Counted from the stretch's first letter, positions 36,569 through 46,095 are shown. The stretch is 55,077 bases of DNA from Bacteroidaceae bacterium (GCA_017617805.1 JAFZVN010000075.1:1-55077), one strand, 5' to 3'. Made by a program: numbers and translations. The notes: generated by a model not told the origin, from the sequence alone.

Positions 36569-38536
36569 TCAGTCATCGAGGTCTGCCAACCAGTCGGCAC
36601 TGCTGGCATCGCTTGGCATACGCCAGTCACCACGTGGAGAGAGGGATACGGAACCGACCTTGGGACCATCGGGCAAACAGCTGCGTTTGAACTGCTGAGT
36701 GAAGAAGCGGCGACAGAAGGTCTTGAGCCACTTTTGAATCGTTTCCTCATCATATTTGCCGACTTCCATGCCGAGAGCCGTCGTATCCGTGTAGGTTTGT
36801 TTGATGAATGCCTGTTCTGCCAGATAGAGTATCTTGGCAGGACGGAAACCAAGACGGAGGAAATGGTAGAGGAAGAAGTCGTGGAGTTCGTAGGGTCCAA
36901 CGAGGTCTTCTGTCTTCTGCTGGATGGTTCCGTCCAGGTTGGCAGGAATGAGTTCGGGTGAGATAGGGGTCTCAATGATGTCGAGGAGCGTTGTTTTCGA
37001 ATCCTCATCCACGCTGGTCATAGCCACCCACTTGACAAGGTATTTCACCAGCGTCTTTGGGATGGAGGTGTTGACACCATAGTTGGACATGTGATCGGCA
37101 TTATAGGTACACCATCCAAGCGCCAATTCGCTGAGGTCGCCGGTGCCTACGACGAATCCGTTGCACTGATTGGCCACATCCATCAGAATCTGGGTACGTT
37201 CGCGAGCCTGGCAGTTTTCGTAGGTTACATCGTGGTTGTTGATGTCATGGCCAATGTCGAGGAAGTGGCGGATGCAAGCCTCCTTGATGCTGATTTCTTT
37301 GATGGTGATGTCGAGTGACTTCATCAGCGACATGGCATTTTGGTAAGTGCGGTCGGTGGTTCCGAAACCAGGCATGGTGATACCGATGACCTCCTTACGA
37401 GGACGCTGGAGCAAGTCCATCGTCTTGACACAGACGAGGAGGGCAAGTGTGGAATCGAGTCCGCCGCTGATGCCGAGGACAATGCTGCGGGCACCTGTGT
37501 GGACAATACGTTTCGCCAATGCAGAGGTCTGAATCGAGAAGATTTCCTCACAACGTTCGTCAAGTGCTTTGCCTCCAGGCACAAAGGGGTGAGGATTGAT
37601 CCAACGGGTCAGTTCGAAGTCATAGGAAGGATTGACCGTCTGGCATTGAATATCGACAGTGGAGAACTGAGTGTTGAGACGTGTGTTCTCTGCAAAGGTG
37701 GTATTATGACGACGTTCTGTGAGCAGACGTTCTGTGTCTATCTCTGAGACCACCATCTGTTCCTCAAGGCTGAAACGCTTGCTACGAGCGATAAGGGTAC
37801 CATTCTCATAAATGAGGGCGTTACCAGCAAAGACAACGTCTTGGGTGCTCTCCCCGAATCCACAGGAACTATACACATAACCAGCGATGCATCGTGCGCT
37901 CTGCTGACTGATGAGGGAGAGTAGGTACTGATGTTTGCCAATAAGCTCGTTGCTGGCACTTAGGTTGAAGATGATTTCTGCCCCTTTCAAGGCCAACTCA
38001 CTACTGGGAGGAACGGGTGCCCAAAGATCCTCGCAGATTTCGATGCCGAAGCAAGTCTTTTGTGTGTGGAAGAGAAGATTACGGCCGAAAGTGACGGTCT
38101 GGGCACAGAGGTGAACCTGCGTGTCGTTGGTGGCTGTCGAAGGAGCGAACCACCGCTGTTCGTAGAACTCCTTATAGTTCGGTAGGAAGGTCTTGGGCAC
38201 TACACCAAGAATCTTACCTCCTTGTACCACAACGGCACAGTTCATCAGCAATCCGCCTACCATAACAGGCATACCGACGATGGAAATGATTTGTAATGAA
38301 CGGGTGAAGTCGAGCAACTTGAAGAGGCTCTCCTCACACTTCTCAAGCAGGAGCTGTTGACCAAAAAGATCTTGGCAGGAATATCCGCAGATGCAGAGTT
38401 CTGGGAATGCAATAATCTCAACACCCTTGCCTTCAGCCTGCACAATGAGGCTTTCGATTTGCTGGATGTTGTAGGTGCAGTCGGCCACTTTCAGAGAAGG
38501 TATGGCGGACGCTACTTTCACAAAACCGTAATTCAT
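36569..38536 (-). CDS. nadE: Glutamine-dependent NAD+ synthetase
   Basis: A 655-residue two-domain enzyme. The N-terminal nitrilase-type glutaminase domain shows FPELCICGYSC with the catalytic Glu near 45, KTFLPNYKEFYEQRW with the Lys near 115, and GIEICEDLW with the nucleophile Cys at about 168. The C-terminal synthetase domain has the ATP PPi-loop GISGGLDSTLAL (Ser at about 357) and GTGDLSELALGW. It amidates deamido-NAD with ammonia from glutamine, the last step of NAD synthesis. The length fits the long NadE type. It is last in the run mltG-GH43-GH2-nadE, 26 nt after the GH2 gene. Confidence 0.96.
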   Translation of the reverse strand: MNYGFVKVASAIPSLKVADCTYNIQQIESLIVQAEGKGVEIIAFPELCICGYSCQDLFGQQLLLEKCEESLFKLLDFTRSLQIISIVGMPVMVGGLLMNCAVVVQGGKILGVVPKTFLPNYKEFYEQRWFAPSTATNDTQVHLCAQTVTFGRNLLFHTQKTCFGIEICEDLWAPVPPSSELALKGAEIIFNLSASNELIGKHQYLLSLISQQSARCIAGYVYSSCGFGESTQDVVFAGNALIYENGTLIARSKRFSLEEQMVVSEIDTERLLTERRHNTTFAENTRLNTQFSTVDIQCQTVNPSYDFELTRWINPHPFVPGGKALDERCEEIFSIQTSALAKRIVHTGARSIVLGISGGLDSTLALLVCVKTMDLLQRPRKEVIGITMPGFGTTDRTYQNAMSLMKSLDITIKEISIKEACIRHFLDIGHDINNHDVTYENCQARERTQILMDVANQCNGFVVGTGDLSELALGWCTYNADHMSNYGVNTSIPKTLVKYLVKWVAMTSVDEDSKTTLLDIIETPISPELIPANLDGTIQQKTEDLVGPYELHDFFLYHFLRLGFRPAKILYLAEQAFIKQTYTDTTALGMEVGKYDEETIQKWLKTFCRRFFTQQFKRSCLPDGPKVGSVSLSPRGDWRMPSDASSADWLADLDD

Positions 38537-38562
38537 AACCTTATTTACAATTTAATCGTTTA

Positions 38563-41091
38563 CTATTTACAATCGATAGTGACGGTGGCAGGCTTGATAC
38601 CCTTACCAGTCACTTTGATGGTGGCAGTACCAACTTTTCCGTTGCTCTGGATACCGATGACAAGCTGGCCATGGAAGGCTTTCATCGTGGGTTTGGTGAA
38701 GACTTCAAGGCTGGTGGCATCGCCATTGCAGATGCCCTTGAACGTGGCTGCACCTGACACGTTGACGTTGATTTGCTGGTCTGCATCGGGCACGAGATGA
38801 CCTTCGGCATCGAGAATGTTGACCGTGATGAAGGTCATGTCGGCACCATCGGCCTTGAGAGACTTGATGTCTGCGCCGAGGTCGCCAGTGAGTTGGATTT
38901 GTGCGGCTGCTCTAGCGGTCTTGACAGTCTCTTCGCCCACCTGCTTGCCGTTCTCGTCATACACAACCACCTTGATTTCGCCGGGTTCGTACTTGACGTT
39001 GTTCCAACGAAGACGATAGCGGTCTATAGCAGGGTCGTTGATGTCGGTGATGCGACCATCCTTGCCCGATGGGGCGGTGACACCCTCATTCTTGCTGATT
39101 TTGCCATGCGATTTGCCATTGACAAAGAGTTCGGCAGTGGGGTAGTTGGTGTAGCAATAGACGGGGGTCACTTCGCCTTCACGTCCAGGCCACGTCCAGT
39201 GGGGGAGCAAGTGGATGGTCTTCTCGTCTTTATTCCAGCGTGAACGATAGAGGTAATATCTGTCCTTTGGCAGACCTGCAAGGTCGAAGATGCCAAAGTA
39301 ACTGGAACGGCTGGGCCAGTATTCATCGTAAGGGGTAGGCTCACCGAGATAGTCGAAGCCTGTCCATACGAATTCGCCAATCACCCAATCGTTGTCATCT
39401 TGCAAGAGCCAGTCATCTTCAGGAATGTTCGACCACCAGCAAGCCTCTGTGTCGTAACTGGAGCATTGACCATCGTCATATGCCTTGCCATCAAGACGCT
39501 CTACGGGGAACTTATACACACCACGGGAAGAAATGGTGGAGGCCGTCTCGCTGCCCAACACAAATCCATGACGCAGCTTCTCATACGCCATCTTGTACTT
39601 CTGGGTACGATAGTTCATGCCTGGGATGTCGAGCACCTGGGCATAGCCAGTGGCGAGGGCATTGTCGATGCGATCCATACCCGCTGTGACAGGACGGGTC
39701 TTGTCGAGGCTGTGTACGAAATTCTGCATCTCACGGGTCATGCGATTGCCGTCCTTCATTCCCTGTTCTGGGATTTCGTTGCCAATCGACCACATGACGA
39801 TAGAGGGGTGGAGACGGTTGGCAAGCACGAGGTTTTGGATGTCTCGCTGCCACCATTCTTTATAGAAACGGGCATAACCATTCTTGCATTTGGGGTACAC
39901 CCACATGTCGAAACTCTCTGCCATCACCATCATGCCGAGGGAATCATAGACCTCCATCTGCATCTGGCTGGGGATGTTGTGGGAAGTGCGGATGGCATCG
40001 CATCCCATACTCTTCAGGAGTTCCACCTGACGAATCAAAGCTGCTTTGTTGACAGCGGCACCCAACATGCCGAGGTCGTGGTGCAGACAGACACCTTTGA
40101 GTTTGCGGGTCTCACCGTTCAGTTGGAAACCATCTTCTGCAGAACATTCTACGGTGCGGAAACCAATCTTCTTCACCTGCTTGTCGAGGATGCGGTCTGG
40201 AGCTCCATCACGAACGGTGTAGAGGGTCACCAGAAGGTCGTAGAGCTTAGGAGTCTCCGGTGTCCAAAGGGTCACATCTGGAATCGCACCTGTGATTTGA
40301 GCCTTACCATCGGCATCAGCTTTCGCCAAGAAGGTCAGTTTCTTGCCATTGTCATTCTTCAATGTGAACTCAAAGGCATAACGCACATTTGGTTTCATAC
40401 CAGCCACTTGTGCTTTGAACTCTTCTGTGACATCTTCGAGCGTGATGTTCATCGTGTTGGCTGCGATGCTCCACTCTTCAATGGCTGCAGGAGGAGTTTG
40501 GATCAATGTGACAGGACGGATAAGTCCAGCACCAGGATACCAGCGGCTGCTTTCTTCCACGTTCTGCAGATGGACAGCCAATGTGTTGGGTGTATCATCG
40601 CCGTTGACCACACCCGTGATATCAACGATGAAAGGTGTATAACCGTATTTCCATTCGCCCACTTTCATGCCGTTCACATAAATGATGGGTTCAGCCATCG
40701 CTCCATCGAAGTTGAGAAGGACACGCTGGCTTTCTTTCTCCACCTTGAACGTGGTGCGGTACCAACCCTCGCCAATCCAAGGCAGAGAACCTGAACGTCC
40801 TGTCTTCTCAGTAGCTTCTTTCTCACCGTTCTGTTCGATGGCAACGGTCTGCTTGTCAATCTCCTTGTCGAAAGGACCGCAGATTGCCCAGTCGTGAGGC
40901 ACTTGCACGGTTTGCCAACCCTTGTCGTTGAAGCCGACCTCCGAGGGAGCTGTAGCGTCCAACTTTTCGCCACGTGAAAACTTCCAGCCATCACGCAAGA
41001 CGGTCTCTTTGCGTTGAGCCATCGTTGTCAATGCTGTGGTCATCAAACCGATGCACAGCAGACCTTTGAGTATGTTCTGATAGAGAGTCAT
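38563..41091 (-). CDS. Secreted glycoside hydrolase family 2 protein, beta-galactosidase type
   Basis: An 842-residue protein with a signal peptide ending near TTMAQ. The GH2 order is present: a sugar-binding jelly-roll domain (GWYRTTFKVEKESQRVLLNFDGA), an Ig-like domain, and a TIM barrel. The acid/base Glu is in WSIGNEIPEQ at about 439, and the nucleophile Glu is likely that of VLGSETAS at about 515. The C-terminal part (about 640-842) is Ig-like with a DUF4982-type start (WTWPGREGEVTPVYCYTN). It probably removes beta-linked galactose in the periplasm; glucuronidase or mannosidase activity cannot be excluded. It follows the GH43 gene by 37 nt, so the two may act on the same glycan. Confidence 0.9.
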   Translation of the reverse strand: MTLYQNILKGLLCIGLMTTALTTMAQRKETVLRDGWKFSRGEKLDATAPSEVGFNDKGWQTVQVPHDWAICGPFDKEIDKQTVAIEQNGEKEATEKTGRSGSLPWIGEGWYRTTFKVEKESQRVLLNFDGAMAEPIIYVNGMKVGEWKYGYTPFIVDITGVVNGDDTPNTLAVHLQNVEESSRWYPGAGLIRPVTLIQTPPAAIEEWSIAANTMNITLEDVTEEFKAQVAGMKPNVRYAFEFTLKNDNGKKLTFLAKADADGKAQITGAIPDVTLWTPETPKLYDLLVTLYTVRDGAPDRILDKQVKKIGFRTVECSAEDGFQLNGETRKLKGVCLHHDLGMLGAAVNKAALIRQVELLKSMGCDAIRTSHNIPSQMQMEVYDSLGMMVMAESFDMWVYPKCKNGYARFYKEWWQRDIQNLVLANRLHPSIVMWSIGNEIPEQGMKDGNRMTREMQNFVHSLDKTRPVTAGMDRIDNALATGYAQVLDIPGMNYRTQKYKMAYEKLRHGFVLGSETASTISSRGVYKFPVERLDGKAYDDGQCSSYDTEACWWSNIPEDDWLLQDDNDWVIGEFVWTGFDYLGEPTPYDEYWPSRSSYFGIFDLAGLPKDRYYLYRSRWNKDEKTIHLLPHWTWPGREGEVTPVYCYTNYPTAELFVNGKSHGKISKNEGVTAPSGKDGRITDINDPAIDRYRLRWNNVKYEPGEIKVVVYDENGKQVGEETVKTARAAAQIQLTGDLGADIKSLKADGADMTFITVNILDAEGHLVPDADQQINVNVSGAATFKGICNGDATSLEVFTKPTMKAFHGQLVIGIQSNGKVGTATIKVTGKGIKPATVTIDCK

Positions 41092-41128
41092 AATAATATA
41101 TGTACAATTTTACATTTACAATTTACTA

Positions 41129-44014
41129 TTAGTTTTTCTTCTGATAGATGACGAAATCTTTGAGTTTCACCCACGATTGGTTCTCCGTGTAGGTGGTCTG
41201 ATAGGCTCCCACTCGGAGGACAGGCGTTTTCACTTCGACGGGTGAACCTGGCATATTTGTCCAAGTCTTGCCGTCTTTGCTGGTACGAGCGAAGAGTTGG
41301 TTGCCTCGACGTTCGAACTGGAGGTATGGGTCGAAGTCATAACCCTTGTAGTTGGGGAACTGAGGACGGCCTCGGTCGCTGAGCACCGTGAACATATTGC
41401 CACAATTGTAGAGTGGAAAAGCCCCCAACTGGTAGTAAGTTCCATAGCCGTCGGCAATGAGGATGCCACCTTCGTTATAACCCTTCACGTTGTGGGAAGA
41501 AAGCCCTTCCATATCAGAAACGATTGCCATCACCACAAAGTCTCCTTCTGGTCCTTCATAGGTGAAGCCACCATTGGCCAATGGGTCATCGTTGAAGTTG
41601 GCTTCCTTCGTGGAAAGAGTGAACTCCTCTCGCTTTTCTCGGATAGGCTTCATATCAGGCGATAGGGTGAACTTGCTGTCAGGGTCAATCTCTTCGAAAT
41701 CATCATCACCAAGAGAAGGGGTATTGGTTTGGAGCGATTCGTAGAGGAACTGAACCACCTCTGGGGTGAACGCCTGAGGATAGATGCCCAAGTAGTTGAT
41801 GTACCCCATGAAGTTGTTTGTGCCAGAACCATCTGCGCCAATCGTAATATGCCCCTCTGGACGAATCATGAGGAAGTTGTTCTTCTCCTTCACCAGTTTT
41901 CCATTCATATAGACCTTTTCCATCCATCCATCGAACGTGACCACCCAAAACTGCCACTTGCCTTCACCTTCCTTGATTTCCTTGGGAGCGCCACTGCTCT
42001 CGAACGAGCCGTTGTGGTTAATCAGGCCTGTTGATGGGTCGGTTCCTAAACGAAGTTCTGTGGTAGCGAGATCCGCACGAGAGGTGGAGAGTGACGTGAT
42101 GGTGGACACAGGTCCCACCTTCGTGCTCAACACCCAGGCGGCAATAGAGTAGGGGGCATTGTAGCGATAGAACTGAGGTAGTGGCTTTTCGCTAACGAGT
42201 TGCTGGGTGCCGTTGAAGAAAAGTCCCCACATGCCATCTTTTACACGGGCACGAATGGGCTTATTGGCTTTGAACTTCATGGATGGGGTGCTTTCGCCAG
42301 TACATTCCACTTCTGTCACATCAAAGGGTTTTGTGGCACTCTTGAGCGCGAGCATTTCAGCACTGAGAACGATGGATGCTGCAGGAATATCTCTCTCGTT
42401 CGCCTCTACATCTTTCTTGTGCATACCAGGATAGCCGTCGTTGCTTTCCACGTTTGTTTCAGGCAGAGCCGGGGCTTTATCCCACACTTTCACATTCCAG
42501 ATGGCAGGCATGTGTCCGTTCTTTTGGGTGTCGGTGATGGTGATGCGGATATATTGGGCTTTCACAGCACCCTTGTCAATCATCGGCGAGCCTTGCTGGA
42601 TGTTGTTGGTTCGGTCAGCATACATCGTCCAATTCTTTCCATCAAGGGAGGTCTCCACCTTGTATTGATAGAAGAAAGTCGCATACTCAAATTGTGTCCA
42701 TACCTCGTTGAACTTCATTGGTTTGCCAAGGTTTATCTGAATCCATTCTTCATGCGAAGTACAGGGTCTCTCGCTGTCCCAATTGCATCGTTTCGCTTTC
42801 CACAAAGTGGCATTATTGTCATCTACAGCATATTCAGGTTTGAACCAATCGTCATAGTAAGAAGAAGCTGTGACTTTGGCTCCGTATGCAAGGTTCTTGT
42901 ACTTCGAGGCACCCTTGAAGATGTCCACATTTTGAGCGTTATGCGTAGGGATAATAGGGATGATATTGCCTTGTGCATCAAACTTCAGTTCGTCGATGCA
43001 GACCTGACGATTGAAACCGTGGATGGACTTCGGATTGTTGTGGCGATGATAAACGATATAGTATTTGCCGTTGATGTCGATGATGGAGTGATGGCCAGGG
43101 CCATGTATGGTCTCATCCTCATTGGTGGTCAAGAGTTCTCCTTTATATTCGAAGGGTCCCATAGGGCCTACTGTCGATGTGGCATACTGCACCCGATAGG
43201 TGTCCGTGTGGCAACTGCCAGATGAGTAGGTGAAATAGTAAATGCCATTGCGTTTGAATACGAAAGGAGCCTCGAAGATGTCTTTCAGTTCCGTGTTGGG
43301 AATGAGTCGTTTCTCTGTGAAAAATTCATCCGCAGCGATAGGGAAAGGGTTGTTCTCGTTCCATCGACGAGCGTCTTTGGCCACATTGGAAGCCAACGCA
43401 TCGAGGTTGAAGTCGCCATCTTTCAGTTTGGCCACTCCACATCCAAACCCATTGTAGATGCCCCATGTGGTGAAGTAGAGGTATTGGCTCTTGTCCTCAT
43501 CCACAAAGAGTTGGGGGTCGAGGGTGATTACATTGTGAACATAACGGTCTGGCACCATCACCGCATCTTCCTTTCCGAGGATGTTGTGCCAAGGGCCGAT
43601 AGGAGAGTCACTTTCACCGATGTTGATGTTGCAGGGTTCGCAATAGAAATAGCGGTACTTGCCATTTGGCAACTGCACCACATCGGGTGCCCACACCACT
43701 TCGGTGGTCGGCCAGTTCATCACGATGTTTTTCCAGTTCACGAAGTCTTTGCTTACCCACACCTGAGCAGGGCCATAGCCGTTACCAGTTCCATCTGTCG
43801 TGGCATACAAGTAATAAGTGTCGCCAAACTTTCGGATGGTTGGGTCAGCGAAGTAACCTGGAATGAACGGGTTGGCATTCCCTGGTGCATTCCAGGCTGT
43901 GCCCACGACGGGCGATGGTGTGTACTCTCTCGGTCGCTGCTGTGCCATGATTGAGGTCGAGGCCATCAGCAGGAGCGGTAAAACAATTCTTTTCATTTCT
44001 CGTTTCATTTTCAT
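41129..44014 (-). CDS. Secreted multidomain GH43-type enzyme with discoidin- and LamG-like modules
   Basis: A 961-residue protein with a signal peptide; MKRIVLPLLL (43996) is an alternative start. The five-bladed GH43 domain occupies about 45-365 with the three acidic residues: base Asp at about 57 (GYFADPTIRKF), pKa-setting Asp at about 166 (ITLDPQLF) and acid Glu at about 248 (DIFEAPFVF). Then follow an F5/8 type C (CBM32-like) module (about 375-510, ASSYYDDWFKPEYAVDD), a concanavalin/LamG-like module (about 590-760) and a C-terminal beta domain (about 790-961). GH43 enzymes are mostly arabinofuranosidases or xylosidases. With GH2 downstream it suggests breakdown of an arabinose- and galactose-containing plant glycan. 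No SusC/SusD pair is adjacent. Confidence 0.9.
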   Translation of the reverse strand: MKMKREMKRIVLPLLLMASTSIMAQQRPREYTPSPVVGTAWNAPGNANPFIPGYFADPTIRKFGDTYYLYATTDGTGNGYGPAQVWVSKDFVNWKNIVMNWPTTEVVWAPDVVQLPNGKYRYFYCEPCNINIGESDSPIGPWHNILGKEDAVMVPDRYVHNVITLDPQLFVDEDKSQYLYFTTWGIYNGFGCGVAKLKDGDFNLDALASNVAKDARRWNENNPFPIAADEFFTEKRLIPNTELKDIFEAPFVFKRNGIYYFTYSSGSCHTDTYRVQYATSTVGPMGPFEYKGELLTTNEDETIHGPGHHSIIDINGKYYIVYHRHNNPKSIHGFNRQVCIDELKFDAQGNIIPIIPTHNAQNVDIFKGASKYKNLAYGAKVTASSYYDDWFKPEYAVDDNNATLWKAKRCNWDSERPCTSHEEWIQINLGKPMKFNEVWTQFEYATFFYQYKVETSLDGKNWTMYADRTNNIQQGSPMIDKGAVKAQYIRITITDTQKNGHMPAIWNVKVWDKAPALPETNVESNDGYPGMHKKDVEANERDIPAASIVLSAEMLALKSATKPFDVTEVECTGESTPSMKFKANKPIRARVKDGMWGLFFNGTQQLVSEKPLPQFYRYNAPYSIAAWVLSTKVGPVSTITSLSTSRADLATTELRLGTDPSTGLINHNGSFESSGAPKEIKEGEGKWQFWVVTFDGWMEKVYMNGKLVKEKNNFLMIRPEGHITIGADGSGTNNFMGYINYLGIYPQAFTPEVVQFLYESLQTNTPSLGDDDFEEIDPDSKFTLSPDMKPIREKREEFTLSTKEANFNDDPLANGGFTYEGPEGDFVVMAIVSDMEGLSSHNVKGYNEGGILIADGYGTYYQLGAFPLYNCGNMFTVLSDRGRPQFPNYKGYDFDPYLQFERRGNQLFARTSKDGKTWTNMPGSPVEVKTPVLRVGAYQTTYTENQSWVKLKDFVIYQKKN

Positions 44015-44060
44015 TAATTGCTAATCTAATCTAAATTCTTTTATTTCTTGATTTCGTCTT

Positions 44061-45104
44061 TCATCTCTTGATGCCTCGTGCATTCAACGCATTGATGTAT
44101 CGTCTTGCGTTGCGCTGATGTTCGCCGTATGCGACTGCATAGTTGTGGGTGCCGGAGAAATCCTCTTTGGCGCACATATACAAGTAGTCGTTGCGACCAT
44201 GATTGAGCACCGCATCGATGCCAGCGATGCTGGGCACACGGATTGGGCCAGGGGGAAGGCCAAGATTGCGATAGGTGTTATAAGGCGAATCCACCTTCAG
44301 ATGCTCGTTCAGTACCCTTCTGATGCTGAAGTCTCCCACAGCATAGATGACCGTTGGATCGCTTTGCAAGGCCATCTTCTTGCGCAGGCGATTCATGTAG
44401 AGGGCTGCGATGGTCGGTTTCTCAGGGTCGTTGGCTGTCTCGCTGTCGATGATGGCTGCCAACGTGATCACTTTCTCACGCGTCATCTCCTCACCAGCAT
44501 ACTCGCTCACTTCCTTCAGTTTCTCCATGCGCTCCGAGTTCCAGAAGCGCTCATATTCCTTCTTCATGCGCTCCATCAGCTTCTCCACACTCACATCCCA
44601 ATACACTTCATAAGTGTTGGGCACGAACAAACCTGGCAACGATTCCTTCGTGTAGCCTAATTCCTTGATGTTGCTTTCGTCTTTCAGATAGTCAGCGATG
44701 CTTGCTGAATCCACCATCAACTGACTCGCCAGTTTACCGGCCATCTGATCCATCGTCCTGACCGAGGGAACGACCAGTCGGATGGGCTTCTCGTTGTGGT
44801 TGCGGATATCACGGATGAAGTTAAGCATGGTCAGATCTCGTGTCACCTCATAGCGCCCCGTACGGATATGGTCTTTCAGATTCAGCAATCCAGCGAAGAG
44901 GTGGAACACGCGCATCTCCTCTGGTTGTGCAGTTTTTTCCGTCTTCTGAGCGATGGAATCCACTGTGTCATCCGCATCGATGTAGATGCTCACAGGTTCG
45001 CCCACATTGAATCCGCTTCTGTACACCCACCACGCAGCAATACCTGCTGCCACGATCAGACACAGCAGCATCCAAATCCATCCAGACCTTTTCTTCCTGT
45101 CCAT
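44061..45104 (-). CDS. mltG: Endolytic transglycosylase MltG
   Basis: A 347-residue inner-membrane protein with one N-terminal membrane helix (about 9-28) and a periplasmic YceG domain. A LysM-like segment lies at about 33-100 (YIDADDTVDSIAQK). The catalytic Glu is in AAIIDSETAND at about 222. The C-terminal YceG signatures MALQSDPTVIYA, SPYNTYRNLGLPPGPI and the final YAVAYGEHQRNARRY are present. MltG cuts nascent glycan strands and helps set their length. It has its own promoter (45133-45164) and is followed by the GH43, GH2 and nadE genes. Confidence 0.95.
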   Translation of the reverse strand: MDRKKRSGWIWMLLCLIVAAGIAAWWVYRSGFNVGEPVSIYIDADDTVDSIAQKTEKTAQPEEMRVFHLFAGLLNLKDHIRTGRYEVTRDLTMLNFIRDIRNHNEKPIRLVVPSVRTMDQMAGKLASQLMVDSASIADYLKDESNIKELGYTKESLPGLFVPNTYEVYWDVSVEKLMERMKKEYERFWNSERMEKLKEVSEYAGEEMTREKVITLAAIIDSETANDPEKPTIAALYMNRLRKKMALQSDPTVIYAVGDFSIRRVLNEHLKVDSPYNTYRNLGLPPGPIRVPSIAGIDAVLNHGRNDYLYMCAKEDFSGTHNYAVAYGEHQRNARRYINALNARGIKR

Positions 45105-45132
45105 AACGCCTAAATAAATGAATAATGTGTGG

Positions 45133-45164
45133 CAAAGGTAGCACTTATTCTGGAAATGACCAAA
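45133..45164 (-). promoter_or_regulatory. Bacteroidetes-type promoter of mltG
   Basis: On the minus strand TACCTTTG (45133-45140) is the -7 element and TTTG (45161-45164) lies 20 bp upstream. The leader would be about 22 nt. Confidence 0.75.
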
Positions 45165-45186
45165 CTTTCATCGATTTTTTTTATAG

Positions 45187-45639
45187 ACCTATGGGGTAAG
45201 GAAGAAGGGCCTGTTTTCCAAAAACATTTCCTTTTCTTCATTTCTCAACCGAAAAAGTCATCTGAAATCCATAGATATCCCCAGCAGCGTGACACATGTT
45301 GCCCCCCAAGCTTTCAGTGACTGTTCCAACCTCCTTTCGATTAAGGTGGCATGGTCTTACCCTTTAGAACTTGGAGCAGACTCCTTTACTGAAGACGTGA
45401 AGAAAAACGCGACGCTTTACGTTCCCACAGGCTTGGCCAACAAATACACATCCGTTTCAGGATGGAAAGATTTTGCTCACATTGTGGAATATGATATAGA
45501 TGAGACAGCCATTAACCTACCGAAAGCGACAACTGAAACAAGTGATGATTGTTACACGCTCGAAGGCAGGAAACTGAGTGGAAAGCCCACACAAAGCGGT
45601 TTCTACATCAACAAGGGCAAGAAGGTTTATGTGAAATAA
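45187..45639 (+). pseudogene. C-terminal remnant of a BspA-type leucine-rich-repeat surface protein
   Basis: The frame is open from 45187 to the stop at 45639 with no promoter or signal sequence. From about 45253 it reads as the last repeat of a BspA-like LRR protein (HLKSIDIPSSVTHVAPQAF, then SDCSNLLSIKVAW), then a linker and a C-terminal tail GFYINKGKKVYVK that is typical of exported Prevotella proteins. The residues before the repeat do not fit an LRR. The 5' part of the gene is therefore missing, probably by deletion. A good terminator follows (45666-45698), as in a formerly complete gene. Confidence 0.75.
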
Positions 45640-45665
45640 AGATATCACGTGAAAAATAAGAACTC

Positions 45666-45698
45666 ACCCGTGCAGCACTACGCCGCACGGGTTTTTTC
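45666..45698 (+). terminator. Intrinsic terminator of the lost surface-protein gene
   Basis: Arms ACCCGTGC (45666-45673) and GCACGGGT (45685-45692) are followed by six T in total. It lies 27 nt after the stop of the remnant. Confidence 0.85.
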
Positions 45699-45768
45699 AT
45701 TTGATGCCGAAAAAAAGAACAAAAGCTTTGTTGGATTCAAGAAAAGGACGTTGGAAAAGCCGCGCGCG

Positions 45769-45834
45769 TTTGACCCCCGAGGGCAAGCGACGTTGACCCT
45801 TTCGGGCAAAATTTGATTAACCCTTTGTGGCAAA
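45769..45834. repeat. Three imperfect tandem repeats, period 23-24 bp, beside the istB fragment
   Basis: TTTGACCCCCGAGGGCAA (45769-45786), GTTGACCCTTTCGGGCAA (45792-45809) and ATTAACCCTTTGTGGCAA (45816-45833) share the core TnACCCnnnnGGCAA, partly palindromic. IS21-family elements carry repeated short sequences near their ends, and an IS21 istB fragment starts just after them, so they may be the old terminus. Inference. Confidence 0.5.
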
Positions 45835-45842
45835 ATAAAAAT

Positions 45843-46095
45843 GATCCCCTGAAGCGATTGCTTTTCGGGGGCTTTGATGCTTTCCTCGTACCGCTGGACG
45901 CCAAGGAACGTCCCATCCTGCTGGACATCATAGAAGACCGCCATGAGCGAAAGTCCATAGTGCTGGCATCACAGCTGCCTGTCGACAACTGGTATGATGC
46001 CATCGGAGATCCTGCTGTCGCCGATGCTGTACTTAACAGAATCGTGCATACTGCACACCGGATCGAACTCACTGGTGAAAGCGTCCGAAAGATGA
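45843..46095 (+). pseudogene. istB: Fragment of IS21-family helper ATPase IstB
   Basis: In one open frame the translation reads PLDAKERPILLDIIEDRHER, then KSIVLASQLPVDNWYDAIGD, PAVADAVLNRIVHTAHRIEL and TGESVRK. This is the highly conserved C-terminal part of IstB (sensor and arginine-finger region). The N-terminal Walker A and B parts are missing, and no istA transposase is found in the window. Beyond 46095 the frame runs into the dnaJ 3' end on the opposite strand. The element is a decayed remnant. Codons before 45858 do not match IstB. Confidence 0.8.

Noticed and set aside
39400-40794. A 464-codon open frame on the plus strand across the GH2 gene
   Set aside because: It is antisense to a clear glycoside hydrolase, has no recognisable domain, and is rich in His and Val, as expected of reverse-complement frames here.
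42200-43225. A 341-codon plus-strand open frame across the GH43 gene
   Set aside because: Antisense to the catalytic and discoidin-like modules; composition is unlike real proteins of the window.
45769-45834. Tandem repeats considered as a CRISPR array
   Set aside because: Only three imperfect units with gaps of about 6 bases, no spacer-sized intervals and no cas gene nearby.
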